Assembly: GCF_006483455.1 (NCBI RefSeq)
Contig: NZ_PPPU01000011.1
Span: 1 to 64,000 of the forward strand
Length of the DNA: 64,000 nucleotides
DNA from: Methylomonas koyamae
GTDB taxonomy: Bacteria > Pseudomonadota > Gammaproteobacteria > Methylococcales > Methylomonadaceae
Reading direction: 5' to 3'
Within the stretch, counting starts at the first letter, position 1, and each line of letters begins with the position of its first letter. Below the pieces are notes generated by a model. The model was not told where the DNA came from and made no database searches. It saw only the letters and a program-made list of their open reading frames with translations. The translations under genes and the position numbers were made by a program. Positions 1-8,259 of the stretch are shown here, piece by piece.

Positions 1-94
1 GGTTATGTTGCACCCGCTTGGGCGCCCGCCCCGGCTTACCCGATAAGACAGCCCACCGCGCACTGTTGCAACGGTGGCAAGGCGAACCGATGTC

Positions 95-637
95 TTAGCG
101 AGAACGCTTGGCCCGCTCCGGTTCCAAGTATTTGTGGCGCAAATCGACGTAATTGCCGCCTATCCATTGCCAGAAAGTCGCGGCTGCTTCCGGGTCGGTA
201 CTGAGCAATTTGACCGCAATCGCACCGTTGGCGCTGATATCGGTGATTTGGGCGTCAATATCGATCGAATTCCTGTTTTTGACGACGCGCTTGTCGGTTT
301 CCACCCGAAACGTCACCGGTTCGCCAAGCTTGAACACAATATCGCGTTTCAACCCGCCCAGAAATTCCAGGCGATACTCCGGCACCGACTGGAACGGCAA
401 TACAAACTCCGCATGCCAGCGGAAGGGCGGACAATGGATAGGTCCGCTGTGCTTCGGAAAATGCACGGTGTAGCCGTCGTCGACTTTGGCCTTGATTTCG
501 CCTTTGGTGTAAATGTCGCGGCAATTGGTCAGCACCGCATCGCCCGGTTCCAAGTTGTATTTGGCGGCAAATGCGGTTTCGCTCAGCAGGCCGATAGCGA
601 CAGCCAATCCGTATCGGCAAAGGTTCGATCTGTTCAT
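95..637 (-). CDS. Hypothetical secreted protein
   Basis: A 180-residue protein of unknown function. The first 24 or so residues form a clear Sec signal peptide (basic start, hydrophobic stretch, cleavage near AFA-AK), so the product is probably periplasmic or secreted. Two cysteines in the mature part (in LTNCRD and GPIHCPP) could form a disulfide. The middle is rich in alternating hydrophobic and charged residues, suggesting a beta-rich fold, and the tail is basic (ERAKRSR). It is the last gene of a leftward run with the lipoprotein gene 29 bases upstream, so co-transcription is likely. I recognise no family. The 94 bases between this gene and the window edge show no gene. Confidence 0.7.
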   Translation of the reverse strand: MNRSNLCRYGLAVAIGLLSETAFAAKYNLEPGDAVLTNCRDIYTKGEIKAKVDDGYTVHFPKHSGPIHCPPFRWHAEFVLPFQSVPEYRLEFLGGLKRDIVFKLGEPVTFRVETDKRVVKNRNSIDIDAQITDISANGAIAVKLLSTDPEAAATFWQWIGGNYVDLRHKYLEPERAKRSR

Positions 638-666
638 GGCGAACTCCTGACTGTGATTATTGTGTT

Positions 667-1386
667 TTATCGCGGCGGCAGCGGTGCGGCGGCCGGGAGC
701 GGCCCCAATAAACTGCGCGCCAACGGATCGGTTTCGTCGATATCCACCGTCACCATATGGCCGGTATTGGCGCCAATATAGCCTTGCATCGCGGCAGCCA
801 TGTAAGGAAACACCAAGCGCAAATCGTTACTGGCGCCGCCGCTCTGCACGCTGGTTTTCCACAGTTGTTTGCGTTGCTGCTGCGTCAAATAAGGTCCGGT
901 TTCGCAGGCTTCCAAGGTCAGATAGCGGCGAAAAGTGGTGTATGTGTCGATGCGTTGGGTATATCCGGTGCCGGCAAAACCCGGATAAAACCCGCGGTAA
1001 TAAAATGATCTTCGGTACGGGTAAAAGTAGCCCCAATCGTTCCACATCGGTACGTCGTAAGCGTATTGGTGCACTTCCGGCTGGCCGACGCCGTAGCCGA
1101 GAAACACTACCAGATCGCTGTCCTGAGCTGTCGCCGCTTTGACGAAGCCGCGGTTAGCCAGTACCTTTTCGATATAACCTTTGAATTCGATGAATTGCAA
1201 ATCCTGCTCGTTACCGCCCGGATTGCCCGGCAATACCAGAAAACGGTTGCCGATCGTTGCGCCGGGCGCGGCCAATGCATCGATTTCGGTACGGAACTGT
1301 AGCGTCGAATTAACACTACAACCACTCAACATTGCCATCAATACGCCGAATACGACGATCAATAGCATCGAATTAAGCCTCTCCAT
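667..1386 (-). CDS. Putative outer-membrane lipoprotein, DUF4136-like
   Basis: A 239-residue lipoprotein. A short hydrophobic signal ends in the lipobox LSGC with the acylated cysteine at residue 23. The body resembles DUF4136 lipoproteins: an early FRTEIDALA stretch, a central aromatic-rich segment full of Tyr, Trp and Phe at about residues 108-145, and a late beta-rich part. The ATG at 1386 is preceded by an excellent ribosome site (AGGAGG, five bases before ATG), which settles the start even though it makes the gene overlap the end of the upstream coiled-coil gene by 14 bases. That overlap points to translational coupling. Function is unknown; envelope location is inferred from the lipobox. 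Confidence 0.7.
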   Translation of the reverse strand: MERLNSMLLIVVFGVLMAMLSGCSVNSTLQFRTEIDALAAPGATIGNRFLVLPGNPGGNEQDLQFIEFKGYIEKVLANRGFVKAATAQDSDLVVFLGYGVGQPEVHQYAYDVPMWNDWGYFYPYRRSFYYRGFYPGFAGTGYTQRIDTYTTFRRYLTLEACETGPYLTQQQRKQLWKTSVQSGGASNDLRLVFPYMAAAMQGYIGANTGHMVTVDIDETDPLARSLLGPLPAAAPLPPR

Positions 1387-2434
1387 GCTCGCCTCCTGTT
1401 GGCTCTGCCAAATCGTGTTCCTGCATCAAAGTTCGAGCCCGCTGCTGCATACGAAGTTCGGCCAAGACTTCTTGCTCGTGCAATCCCGCCCGGTGCGCCA
1501 ATTGGTCGGTCAATTGCCGGTTCTCGGCACTACGTTGCCGGACCTGGCGTTTTTCCTGGCTGAGCAATTCGGCTTCGAAGCGCATTTCCTGTAACTCGGT
1601 ATCGTGCCGCAGTTGTTCGGCATGCAGCCGTTTTTCGATTGCCAGTTGCTGAGTCAATTGCTCGAATTTGTCTTCAGCCAAACGCCGCTGTTTTTCGGCT
1701 TCGAGCGCCTGCATCTGTTGTTCCAGATCGATCATCCGCCGCAAATGTTCCAATTGCTGGCGTTTTTCGTGAATTTCCTCTTCTTCGAGCAAGCGCTGTT
1801 GTCGCGACAACTCCAGATTTTTGGTCTGGTTCAATTCGAAGGTTTTTTTCAGCACGTTAACGTAAACGGCGTCGCGCCCCAACTGGGCATCGGGAAATTC
1901 GGCAAAACCGGCGTTCAACCTGCAAACCGCCAAAGACTGAATCTGCTGTTGCGCCAATAATTCGTTGATGCGTTGGGCGATGCGTTTTTCGGCATCGGCC
2001 AGACCGGTATGGACCCAGTTACCGTCGGCCAGAGTCTGCAACTCCAGATTGACGGCATCCTCGACCATAGCGGCGTAGACATTGCGGATATGGGCGTTGA
2101 TATCCGGCAACAATTCGGCATTTTTGAGTGCGTAATCGAACGTTGCCTGAAACCGCAAATCCAGCGCCAAGTCCAGCGTGCAAAACCCTTCGAACAGCGT
2201 TATCTGTCGGCGGTAAGGCCAGGACTCCACCGGCAGCGGATAAAGCGTGTGGTAAAAGCGCCTGATGAATTGCTTCGGCCGCAAATACAGCTTTTGATAA
2301 GGCCCCAACTTAACCAGGACTACTTGGCGGTCGGCATCGAAGCCGGCCAACCAGTAGCTGTCATCGGCACCTAAATCATCCTGCAGATCGCTGCCGGTGA
2401 GCCAGGCATCCAGTTCGGATACTGAGCTATTCAT
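1373..2434 (-). CDS. SPFH/band-7-like coiled-coil protein
   Basis: A 353-residue protein without signal peptide or membrane segment. Residues about 35-190 have the alternating strand and helix character of an SPFH (band 7/prohibitin) domain. Residues about 200-320 form a long highly charged coiled coil full of Glu, Gln, Arg and Leu heptads, as in flotillin-like scaffolds. Its gene lies between a membrane coiled-coil protein (overlap 8 bases upstream) and a lipoprotein (overlap 14 bases downstream), so the three are probably made together and may form one envelope-associated assembly. The SPFH assignment is by appearance only. The coiled coil is certain, the function unknown. Confidence 0.6.
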   Translation of the reverse strand: MNSSVSELDAWLTGSDLQDDLGADDSYWLAGFDADRQVVLVKLGPYQKLYLRPKQFIRRFYHTLYPLPVESWPYRRQITLFEGFCTLDLALDLRFQATFDYALKNAELLPDINAHIRNVYAAMVEDAVNLELQTLADGNWVHTGLADAEKRIAQRINELLAQQQIQSLAVCRLNAGFAEFPDAQLGRDAVYVNVLKKTFELNQTKNLELSRQQRLLEEEEIHEKRQQLEHLRRMIDLEQQMQALEAEKQRRLAEDKFEQLTQQLAIEKRLHAEQLRHDTELQEMRFEAELLSQEKRQVRQRSAENRQLTDQLAHRAGLHEQEVLAELRMQQRARTLMQEHDLAEPTGGEHGEA

Positions 2435-3674
2435 GGCCGGCCGGCGCAGTGAGCGCCTTTTGTTTCAGAGCCGCGATTTTATCCGACATTTTCTCGGCAA
2501 CCAACGGATACAGGTTGGGCGCGAATTCCACAGTACGGTGGTCCACTTTGCGCAAAAATCCGCGGCTAAGGAGAAGGCCGACCACAAACATCCGGGTCCA
2601 ATCCGAATAGCGCCGGGCCTTTTCCAGATCGGATTTTTCGATCACCATTTCCAGCTCGTCATTCTGGTTGATGCGAAACTCGGTGAACTGGCGCAGGCAC
2701 TCGAATACCAATTCTTCCTCCTGCACCGTCAATGGCCCAGGCGCGGTGAACTCCAATCGGTACGACAGCAGCACGGTAAAAAAATCCACCATGGCCGCGC
2801 AGACGAAAGCGAACCAGGAAAATCCGCGCCACATCGCAAACGACGGTTTCACGTCCTCGACGAATTGTTTGAAGGTCATCGGCAACGGCGCATCCGGCGG
2901 ACTCACGCCCATGCTGCTGGCCAATTGGTTCACGCCCAGTTGGATATCCTGGTAGTGCTTCAAAAATTGGGCGTAGGTAGCTTCGTCGCTGCTCACATCC
3001 AGCTGATTCAAATTTATGTGTAATTGGCGGATGTGCTCGTCCAGCTCGCGGAAGGTTTGCTCCTGCTGTTGCAACGCCTGCTTTTTTTCCTGGTAAATCT
3101 GGTTGTAATGCCGCCAGAACGGGCCTTCGCCGACCTGATTCTTGTAGCCGGGACCGATCTGATTATGGGTGCCGAAATAGGCTTGGCTGGCGTCGAGCGA
3201 GGCTTTATCCAAATCCTGTTTTTGCTGTAGCGAGATTCGGCTCTTGAGCTGCATTACGGCGTCCAGATAGTCCTTGCTCTGCTGGCGCAACTGATTCAGA
3301 CGGTTAATGTGTAGAGTTTCGCGCTCGGATATTTCGTAAAACTTGAAATAAGAAAAAGTGATCGAGGCGGCGATCGCCACGGTCAACGACGCCACCACCG
3401 AGAAATATCGAATCCGGTTGGCTGTCCAATGAATCCCGGCCATCTCCAGCGAGCAAATCACGATGATGGATTGAATGGCGACGGTGATCACCAGCGCGAT
3501 CCACGGGGTGATGAAATGCGACAGACCGTAATAGGTGGTAAAACCGGAGGAAACGCTCAGCATCAGAACAATGGGTATCGTCCAGATGCGCAGCATGCTG
3601 ACGAATAGAGTCTGAATCCGATTCAGAAAATAGCCGGGCCCGCCGGGGCGGTGCTTGTTGCTGGTGTCGTTCAT
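2427..3674 (-). CDS. Inner-membrane protein with periplasmic or cytoplasmic coiled coil
   Basis: About 415 residues starting at ATG 3674. A longer frame to 3719 would need a TTG start touching the cysK stop codon and adds an unconvincing leader. Three hydrophobic helices lie near the N-terminus (roughly residues 25-45, 55-75 and 85-110), followed by a long soluble helical region of about 150 residues with coiled-coil character. A further membrane segment (WFAFVCAAMVDFFTVLLSY) comes near residue 295, then a soluble C-terminal domain that looks winged-helix-like. The gene starts a leftward cluster with the SPFH-like, lipoprotein and secreted genes. I know no family for it. A scaffold or transporter-accessory role is possible but unproven. 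Confidence 0.65.
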   Translation of the reverse strand: MNDTSNKHRPGGPGYFLNRIQTLFVSMLRIWTIPIVLMLSVSSGFTTYYGLSHFITPWIALVITVAIQSIIVICSLEMAGIHWTANRIRYFSVVASLTVAIAASITFSYFKFYEISERETLHINRLNQLRQQSKDYLDAVMQLKSRISLQQKQDLDKASLDASQAYFGTHNQIGPGYKNQVGEGPFWRHYNQIYQEKKQALQQQEQTFRELDEHIRQLHINLNQLDVSSDEATYAQFLKHYQDIQLGVNQLASSMGVSPPDAPLPMTFKQFVEDVKPSFAMWRGFSWFAFVCAAMVDFFTVLLSYRLEFTAPGPLTVQEEELVFECLRQFTEFRINQNDELEMVIEKSDLEKARRYSDWTRMFVVGLLLSRGFLRKVDHRTVEFAPNLYPLVAEKMSDKIAALKQKALTAPAGHE

Positions 3675-3715
3675 AATTATTGTTCTAATGACCAGCGTGA
3701 AACCCGAATTCGGGT

Positions 3716-4624
3716 TCAACTCATGCTGAGATAACGTTCGCCGGTGTCGTGGACGATGGTGACAACGGTTTTCCCGGGGCCCAGTTGCGCCGCCACTCTG
3801 ACGGCACCGCAGACGCTGGCGCCTGAAGAGATGCCGGCCATGATACCCTCCTCCTCGATCAGGCGCTTGCGCATCGCAAAGGCCTGCTCGGTACTGACCA
3901 GTTCGATGCCGTCCAACAAATCCACTTCCAAGTTCTTCGGCACGAAACCGGCTCCGATACCTTGAATCTTATGCGGCGAATGGTTGCCGCCGGAAATGAC
4001 CGGCGACTCGGCCGGTTCCACTGCAATAGCCTTGAACTGCGGATTGCGGTTTTTAATCACGTCGGCCACGCCGGAAATGGTGCCGCCGGTACCGACCCCG
4101 CAGACGAACGCATCGACTTGACCGTCGGTGGCTGACCAAATTTCCTGAGCGGTGGTCTGTCGATGCACCTCAGGATTGGCCGGATTTTCGAACTGGTGCG
4201 GCATAAATGCACCGGGATGGTTGGCGACGATCTCCTGCGCCTTGGCAATTGCGCCTTTCATGCCGTCCGCACCGGGCGTCAATACGATTTCCGCTCCGTA
4301 AAGTGCCAACAACTGGCGCCGCTCGACCGACATGGTCTCCGGCATTGTTAGAATGCAGCGGTAACCGCGAGCTGCGGCCACCATCGCCAACGCAATCCCC
4401 GTATTCCCCGAGGTGGGTTCGACAATGATCCCGCCACCTCGCAGTTGACCACTTTTTTCCGCCGCCTGCACCATGGCTAAACCGATGCGATCCTTTACAG
4501 AGCCACCGGGATTTCTCGACTCAAGCTTGACCAATACCGTCGCCGAGTTTTCCTCGACGACTTTCTGCAATTTGACCAACGGCGTGTTGCCGATCAATTG
4601 AGTTACATTACTGGCGGCAGGCAT
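3716..4624 (-). CDS. cysK: Cysteine synthase (O-acetylserine sulfhydrylase)
   Basis: A 302-residue PLP enzyme joining O-acetyl-L-serine with sulfide to make L-cysteine in the cytoplasm. Lys44 in NPGGSVKDR is the Schiff-base lysine, TSGNTG (71-76) is the substrate-binding loop, and [10 protein letters not shown] binds the PLP phosphate; all are intact. Length matches the CysK/CysM family. The short form and the sequence around the PLP site favour CysK-type over the thiosulfate-using CysM, but this split is not certain from sequence alone. The start follows the mucD stop by 13 bases on the same strand, so it may be read through from the rpoE operon. Confidence 0.9.
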   Translation of the reverse strand: MPAASNVTQLIGNTPLVKLQKVVEENSATVLVKLESRNPGGSVKDRIGLAMVQAAEKSGQLRGGGIIVEPTSGNTGIALAMVAAARGYRCILTMPETMSVERRQLLALYGAEIVLTPGADGMKGAIAKAQEIVANHPGAFMPHQFENPANPEVHRQTTAQEIWSATDGQVDAFVCGVGTGGTISGVADVIKNRNPQFKAIAVEPAESPVISGGNHSPHKIQGIGAGFVPKNLEVDLLDGIELVSTEQAFAMRKRLIEEEGIMAGISSGASVCGAVRVAAQLGPGKTVVTIVHDTGERYLSMS

Positions 4625-4637
4625 TGAGTCACCTCAA

Positions 4638-6041
4638 TCATTTTTCGATTTTGAAAGCCAAGAACACCGGACTGCCGTTACGTTGTACCAAAAGCGCAAT
4701 AGATTTTTCAACCGGTAATTTGGCTACGATGCTGTTGAATTCAGCGGCATCGCGCACCACGGTGTTTTGAATCCGCAAAATCACATCGCCCGGCTGAATC
4801 CCGGCATCCAAGGCAATCCCTTTACCGACTTTCTGGACCAGGACCCCATTCTTTTCCACCTGCAACTGTTGGCGTTGTTCAGCAGTCAGATCAGCCACCG
4901 CCAGCCCCAACCGGTTCACCGCAGTCTCCGGAGCCGCCGACGGTCCGGCAGCCGCCATGCTTTGCTGCGCCGGCAACAAGCCGATTTTTACCGTAATGTC
5001 TTGCTTGTCGCCCTGGCGAATGATTTTGACTTTAGCTTTTTCATCGACTGGCGTCATGCCTACCCGCGGCGGCAATTCGCCTGAGGTTTCGATGACTTGG
5101 CCGTTAAATTCGACAATGATGTCGCCAATCTGGATGCCGGCTTTCTCGGCCGGACCCCCGGGAATCACTTTTGATACCAACGCGCCGTGCGGACGGTCCA
5201 TGCCAAACGACTCCGCCAATTGCCGAGTAACGTCTTGAATTTGCACGCCTAACCAACCGCGCGAAACCTTGCCCTTACTTTTGATTTGGTCGACCACGTT
5301 CATCGCCACGTCTATCGGTATCGCAAACGACAATCCCATGTAACCGCCTGAGCGGCTATAGATCTGCGAGTTGATGCCGACCACCTTGCCCTGCATGTTG
5401 AACAGCGGGCCGCCCGAGTTGCCGGGGTTGATCGCCACGTCGGTCTGAATGAAAGGCACATAGTTGCCGTCCGGCAAACTGCGACCCTTGGCACTGACGA
5501 TACCGGCGGTGACCGACTGGTCGAAACCGAACGGGGTGCCGATCGCCAATACCCATTCGCCGACTTGCAATTGGTCGGGTGCGCCGATTTCCACCACCGG
5601 CAGGTCTTTAGCGTCGACTTTCAATAAAGCCACATCGGTACTTTCGTCGGAACCGATCAATTTGGCGATCAATTCCCGGCGGTCTTTTAATTTGACCACG
5701 ATTTCCGATGCATTATTCACCACGTGATGATTGGTCAGGATATAGCCGTCGCGCGAGATGACGAAGCCGGAACCCAGCGAATTGGTTTCCCGTGGCGTGT
5801 AGCCTCGGCCCGGCCCCTGGAAGAAATGGCGGAAGAACTCCTCCATCTCCGGCGGCATGTCTTGCGGCATTTGCTGAGGGTCGGCCCCGGCTTGCGAATC
5901 GGTCGCTTTCTGGGTGGTGCTGATATTCACCACGGCATCGCCGTTGGTCTTCACCATTTCGGTAAAGTCAGGCAGTTGGGCGTAACCGGAGTTGATCGCC
6001 AAAAGCATTATAAGAAATCCATAAAACAGCTTATTAAGCAT
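4638..6041 (-). CDS. mucD: Periplasmic serine protease DegP/MucD
   Basis: A 467-residue Do-family (HtrA) serine endoprotease/chaperone that removes misfolded envelope proteins. A signal peptide covers residues 1-21. The protease domain shows the full triad: His106 in TNHHVV, Asp136 in STDVALL and Ser209 in PGNSGGP. Two PDZ domains follow at about 245-345 and 370-460. A Pro/Gln/Met-rich loop near residues 55-80 matches the LA loop region. Its place directly after rpoE-rseA-rseB is the algU-mucA-mucB-mucD order of pseudomonads. Protease activity downstream of a sigma-E operon implies a role in envelope stress and in tuning RseA cleavage. Confidence 0.93.
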   Translation of the reverse strand: MLNKLFYGFLIMLLAINSGYAQLPDFTEMVKTNGDAVVNISTTQKATDSQAGADPQQMPQDMPPEMEEFFRHFFQGPGRGYTPRETNSLGSGFVISRDGYILTNHHVVNNASEIVVKLKDRRELIAKLIGSDESTDVALLKVDAKDLPVVEIGAPDQLQVGEWVLAIGTPFGFDQSVTAGIVSAKGRSLPDGNYVPFIQTDVAINPGNSGGPLFNMQGKVVGINSQIYSRSGGYMGLSFAIPIDVAMNVVDQIKSKGKVSRGWLGVQIQDVTRQLAESFGMDRPHGALVSKVIPGGPAEKAGIQIGDIIVEFNGQVIETSGELPPRVGMTPVDEKAKVKIIRQGDKQDITVKIGLLPAQQSMAAAGPSAAPETAVNRLGLAVADLTAEQRQQLQVEKNGVLVQKVGKGIALDAGIQPGDVILRIQNTVVRDAAEFNSIVAKLPVEKSIALLVQRNGSPVFLAFKIEK

Positions 6042-6079
6042 GTAATCTCCAAACGTACGAATGAAATATAAGAAGACGT

Positions 6080-7021
6080 TTATTGCCGAAACGCGATGCC
6101 GCCGGCAATCAGTTCGACTGTTTCCGCAGGAACTTCGCCGAGCACGGTAATCTGGGTATTGTCTATCACTTTGCTGAAAGAGTTGACAGTTCCCAAACTA
6201 TGCAAACCGTTGATGCCATCGGCTTCCTTAGCTTCGAGGTAAACCGAAACGGTGGAAAAGCCGTCGCTGACCAACAGATGGTCTACGGCTTTCTGCGACT
6301 GTTGGATCGAGTTGCGGATAAAAAAGACTGGCTCGAAACCCTGAGGCCAATTTTTCAAAACGAATGTAGCGCTGTCCAAAGGCTCGGCTTGTGCGCTGTG
6401 GATGTGTTTAGTGTGGAACTTATCGTCAACGTTATTGCCGTTGAGGGGTTCTGCTCCAGCCTGCGTGTTCAAGTCGGTGAACATGACTTGTTCCAGAGCA
6501 TGCCCTTCCAAACCATAAACTTCGATTTTCAACGGCAGAAAGGTTTGGGTGTTGATCCAAATTTTTCTCGGGTAACGCAGTTGGTCTTTCGGCTGCGCCG
6601 CAACGATTTGCGCCGGCAACATCGCGACGGATTCCTGACCAGCCAGTTCCAAGTTGTAGGACTTTTGTAACATCGCCGCACTACTCGGCATATTAATGAT
6701 AAAAGAACTGTCCAACGGATGGTGGTTAATCACCTTTTCGCTGGTTTCCTTGAACACACAAGTGACTTCGTTGGATTTGCGCGTCACCTCCCTCATCGGC
6801 GAGTTCAAGGAAGATAAGCGTTCCTGCGAGACACCGTTATCGACGCTATGTCGATATTTCATGGTTTCGATCTGGCCGTTTTTCATGAAAATTACGGTAC
6901 CCTCGTAATTGAGGGTTTTCATCGCCAGATTCATTTTATCCAACCATTGCACCGCCGTAAGATTGTCGCCGGCAGCGGTTTCGGCGATCAAGCCGATCAA
7001 AACAACCAGTAATAATCTCAC
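6080..7021 (-). CDS. rseB: Sigma-E regulatory protein RseB/MucB
   Basis: A periplasmic sensor that binds the anti-sigma factor RseA and shields it from DegS-type cleavage until lipoproteins or LPS signals displace it. The family hallmarks are visible: AVQWLDKM and NYEGTVIF near the mature N-terminus, then two beta-rich domains of the MucB/RseB fold. I prefer the GTG start at 7021 (313 residues). It gives a clean signal peptide (VRLLLVVLIGLIAETAAG), lies four bases after the rseA stop and has an AAGGA ribosome site. The longer frame to 7057 would add a tryptophan-rich, charged leader in front of the signal. No rseC/mucC gene follows; mucD does. Confidence 0.88.
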   Translation of the reverse strand: MRLLLVVLIGLIAETAAGDNLTAVQWLDKMNLAMKTLNYEGTVIFMKNGQIETMKYRHSVDNGVSQERLSSLNSPMREVTRKSNEVTCVFKETSEKVINHHPLDSSFIINMPSSAAMLQKSYNLELAGQESVAMLPAQIVAAQPKDQLRYPRKIWINTQTFLPLKIEVYGLEGHALEQVMFTDLNTQAGAEPLNGNNVDDKFHTKHIHSAQAEPLDSATFVLKNWPQGFEPVFFIRNSIQQSQKAVDHLLVSDGFSTVSVYLEAKEADGINGLHSLGTVNSFSKVIDNTQITVLGEVPAETVELIAGGIAFRQ

Positions 7022-7025
7022 GTCC

Positions 7026-7529
7026 TTATTCCTGCGAATATCCCACCACCCGCGCATAAGGTTGCGCCGCCTGCACCGTGTTTACGTAAAGCGTGTTGTC
7101 GTGAGCCTGCAAATAGTCCTTAAAACGGGCGTGCATTTCAGTTGACTCCGAACCGCTATGCGCCACCACGCCGACGGCACTGAACGGATTAGCTTGCCTA
7201 GGCTCGACTTTACTGGCTAGCCAGACAACGGCGAGGACTGTAGATGCAGCGATCGCAAGCCCGGCTTTTTGCCACTTTATCGCCGCTTTCTGCCGCGGCA
7301 TGAAATAAATCGGTTCATGACGTAATTGCTGATGGATTTTGTCGGCAAAATCGCTACTCACCAGCGAATACTCACTACTTTTCAACACTTGACTGGCAAT
7401 TTGATAGCGCCTTAGCTTGTCTTTCAGGGCGTCGTCTTCGCTAACGGCTGTCAGCAACTCCAGCGATTGCGCGCCATCCAGTTCGTCGTCTATGAATTGC
7501 GATAGTTTTTCGTTAAGTTGTTCCTGCAT
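7026..7529 (-). CDS. rseA: Anti-sigma-E factor RseA/MucA
   Basis: A 167-residue single-pass inner-membrane protein that holds RpoE inactive. The N-terminal cytoplasmic part carries the family start (EKLSQFIDDELDG) and the small helical sigma-binding domain (about residues 5-70). A transmembrane helix spans about 88-105 (AGLAIAASTVLAVVWLA), leaving a periplasmic tail of about 60 residues for regulated proteolysis and RseB binding. It starts 10 bases after rpoE and ends just before rseB, so the three are co-transcribed. Under stress, successive cleavage of the periplasmic and membrane parts would free RpoE; that is known for the family, not shown here. Confidence 0.9.
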   Translation of the reverse strand: MQEQLNEKLSQFIDDELDGAQSLELLTAVSEDDALKDKLRRYQIASQVLKSSEYSLVSSDFADKIHQQLRHEPIYFMPRQKAAIKWQKAGLAIAASTVLAVVWLASKVEPRQANPFSAVGVVAHSGSESTEMHARFKDYLQAHDNTLYVNTVQAAQPYARVVGYSQE

Positions 7530-7539
7530 CGATACACCT

Positions 7540-8130
7540 TTAGTCGAGCAATGGGTTTAATTTTTGGTCAATGGCTTCGCGGGCTCTAAAAATCCGCGAA
7601 CGCACGGTGCCGATAGGGCAATCCATAGCCTCGGCTATTTCTTCATAGCTCATCCCTTCGAATTCTCGGAGAGTAATTGCTATTCGCATTTCTTCCGGTA
7701 AATTTTCAATAGCCGCTCGTATTACAGCGACAATTTGCTCGTTCATCAGTTGATGCTCGGGCGTTTCTATATCTTTCAATTGCGGCGCGTTTTCCACCTG
7801 CTCCGCATCTTGAACGTCGATCTCATAATCAGAGTGGCGACGGGAGCGCGACAAGAGATAATTCTTAGCTGTATTTATCGCGATCCGGTAAAGCCAGGTG
7901 TAAAAGGCACTCTCTCCGCGGAAATCGCCCAGAGCCCGGTAGGCTTTGATAAAGGTGTCTTGTGCCACATCCTGCGCTTCACTGGGATCTTTAACGTAAC
8001 GATTCACCAAGTGGACGATCTTATGCTGATACTTTAAAACCAAAAGATCGAAGGCGGATTTATCACCTTGCTGCACCCTCCGCACCAAGCTTTGATCGAC
8101 ATCTTCGGTGTTGCTAATTTGTTCGTTCAC
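7540..8130 (-). CDS. rpoE: RNA polymerase sigma-E factor (AlgU/RpoE)
   Basis: A 196-residue ECF sigma factor directing transcription of envelope-stress genes. Region 2 is clear (FDLLVLKYQHKI, then DVAQDTFIKAYRALGDF), as is region 4 with its helix-turn-helix (LPEEMRIAITLRE, YEEIAEAMDCPIGTVRSRI). Length matches AlgU/RpoE. The start is a GTG (GTGAACGAAC). The gene heads the leftward operon rpoE-rseA-rseB-mucD and is divergent from nadB, a pairing also seen in other gammaproteobacteria. A sigma-E-like promoter candidate just upstream would give autoregulation, as in family members. Confidence 0.95.
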   Translation of the reverse strand: MNEQISNTEDVDQSLVRRVQQGDKSAFDLLVLKYQHKIVHLVNRYVKDPSEAQDVAQDTFIKAYRALGDFRGESAFYTWLYRIAINTAKNYLLSRSRRHSDYEIDVQDAEQVENAPQLKDIETPEHQLMNEQIVAVIRAAIENLPEEMRIAITLREFEGMSYEEIAEAMDCPIGTVRSRIFRAREAIDQKLNPLLD

Positions 8131-8150
8131 TGCTCTATTTTTCTGATGAG

Positions 8151-8177
8151 ATAGACAGAATTAAACCTTATTAGTTC
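8151..8177 (-). promoter_or_regulatory. Candidate sigma-E promoter of rpoE
   Basis: Read on the minus strand, GAACTA (8172-8177) and TCTAT (8151-8155) are separated by 16 bases. The ECF sigma-E/AlgU consensus is GAACTT-N16/17-TCTGA, so the -35 matches 5 of 6 and the -10 only partly. The position, about 21 bases before the rpoE GTG, suits an autoregulated promoter. Because the -10 match is weak the call is tentative. Confidence 0.35.
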
Positions 8178-8259
8178 TGGCAATACAAAAAAAATTGCCG
8201 GCCAGATAAAACAAGATATTATTCCCGGCCGGTTTGAACTTTTTCCTTCGCTGATCCAC

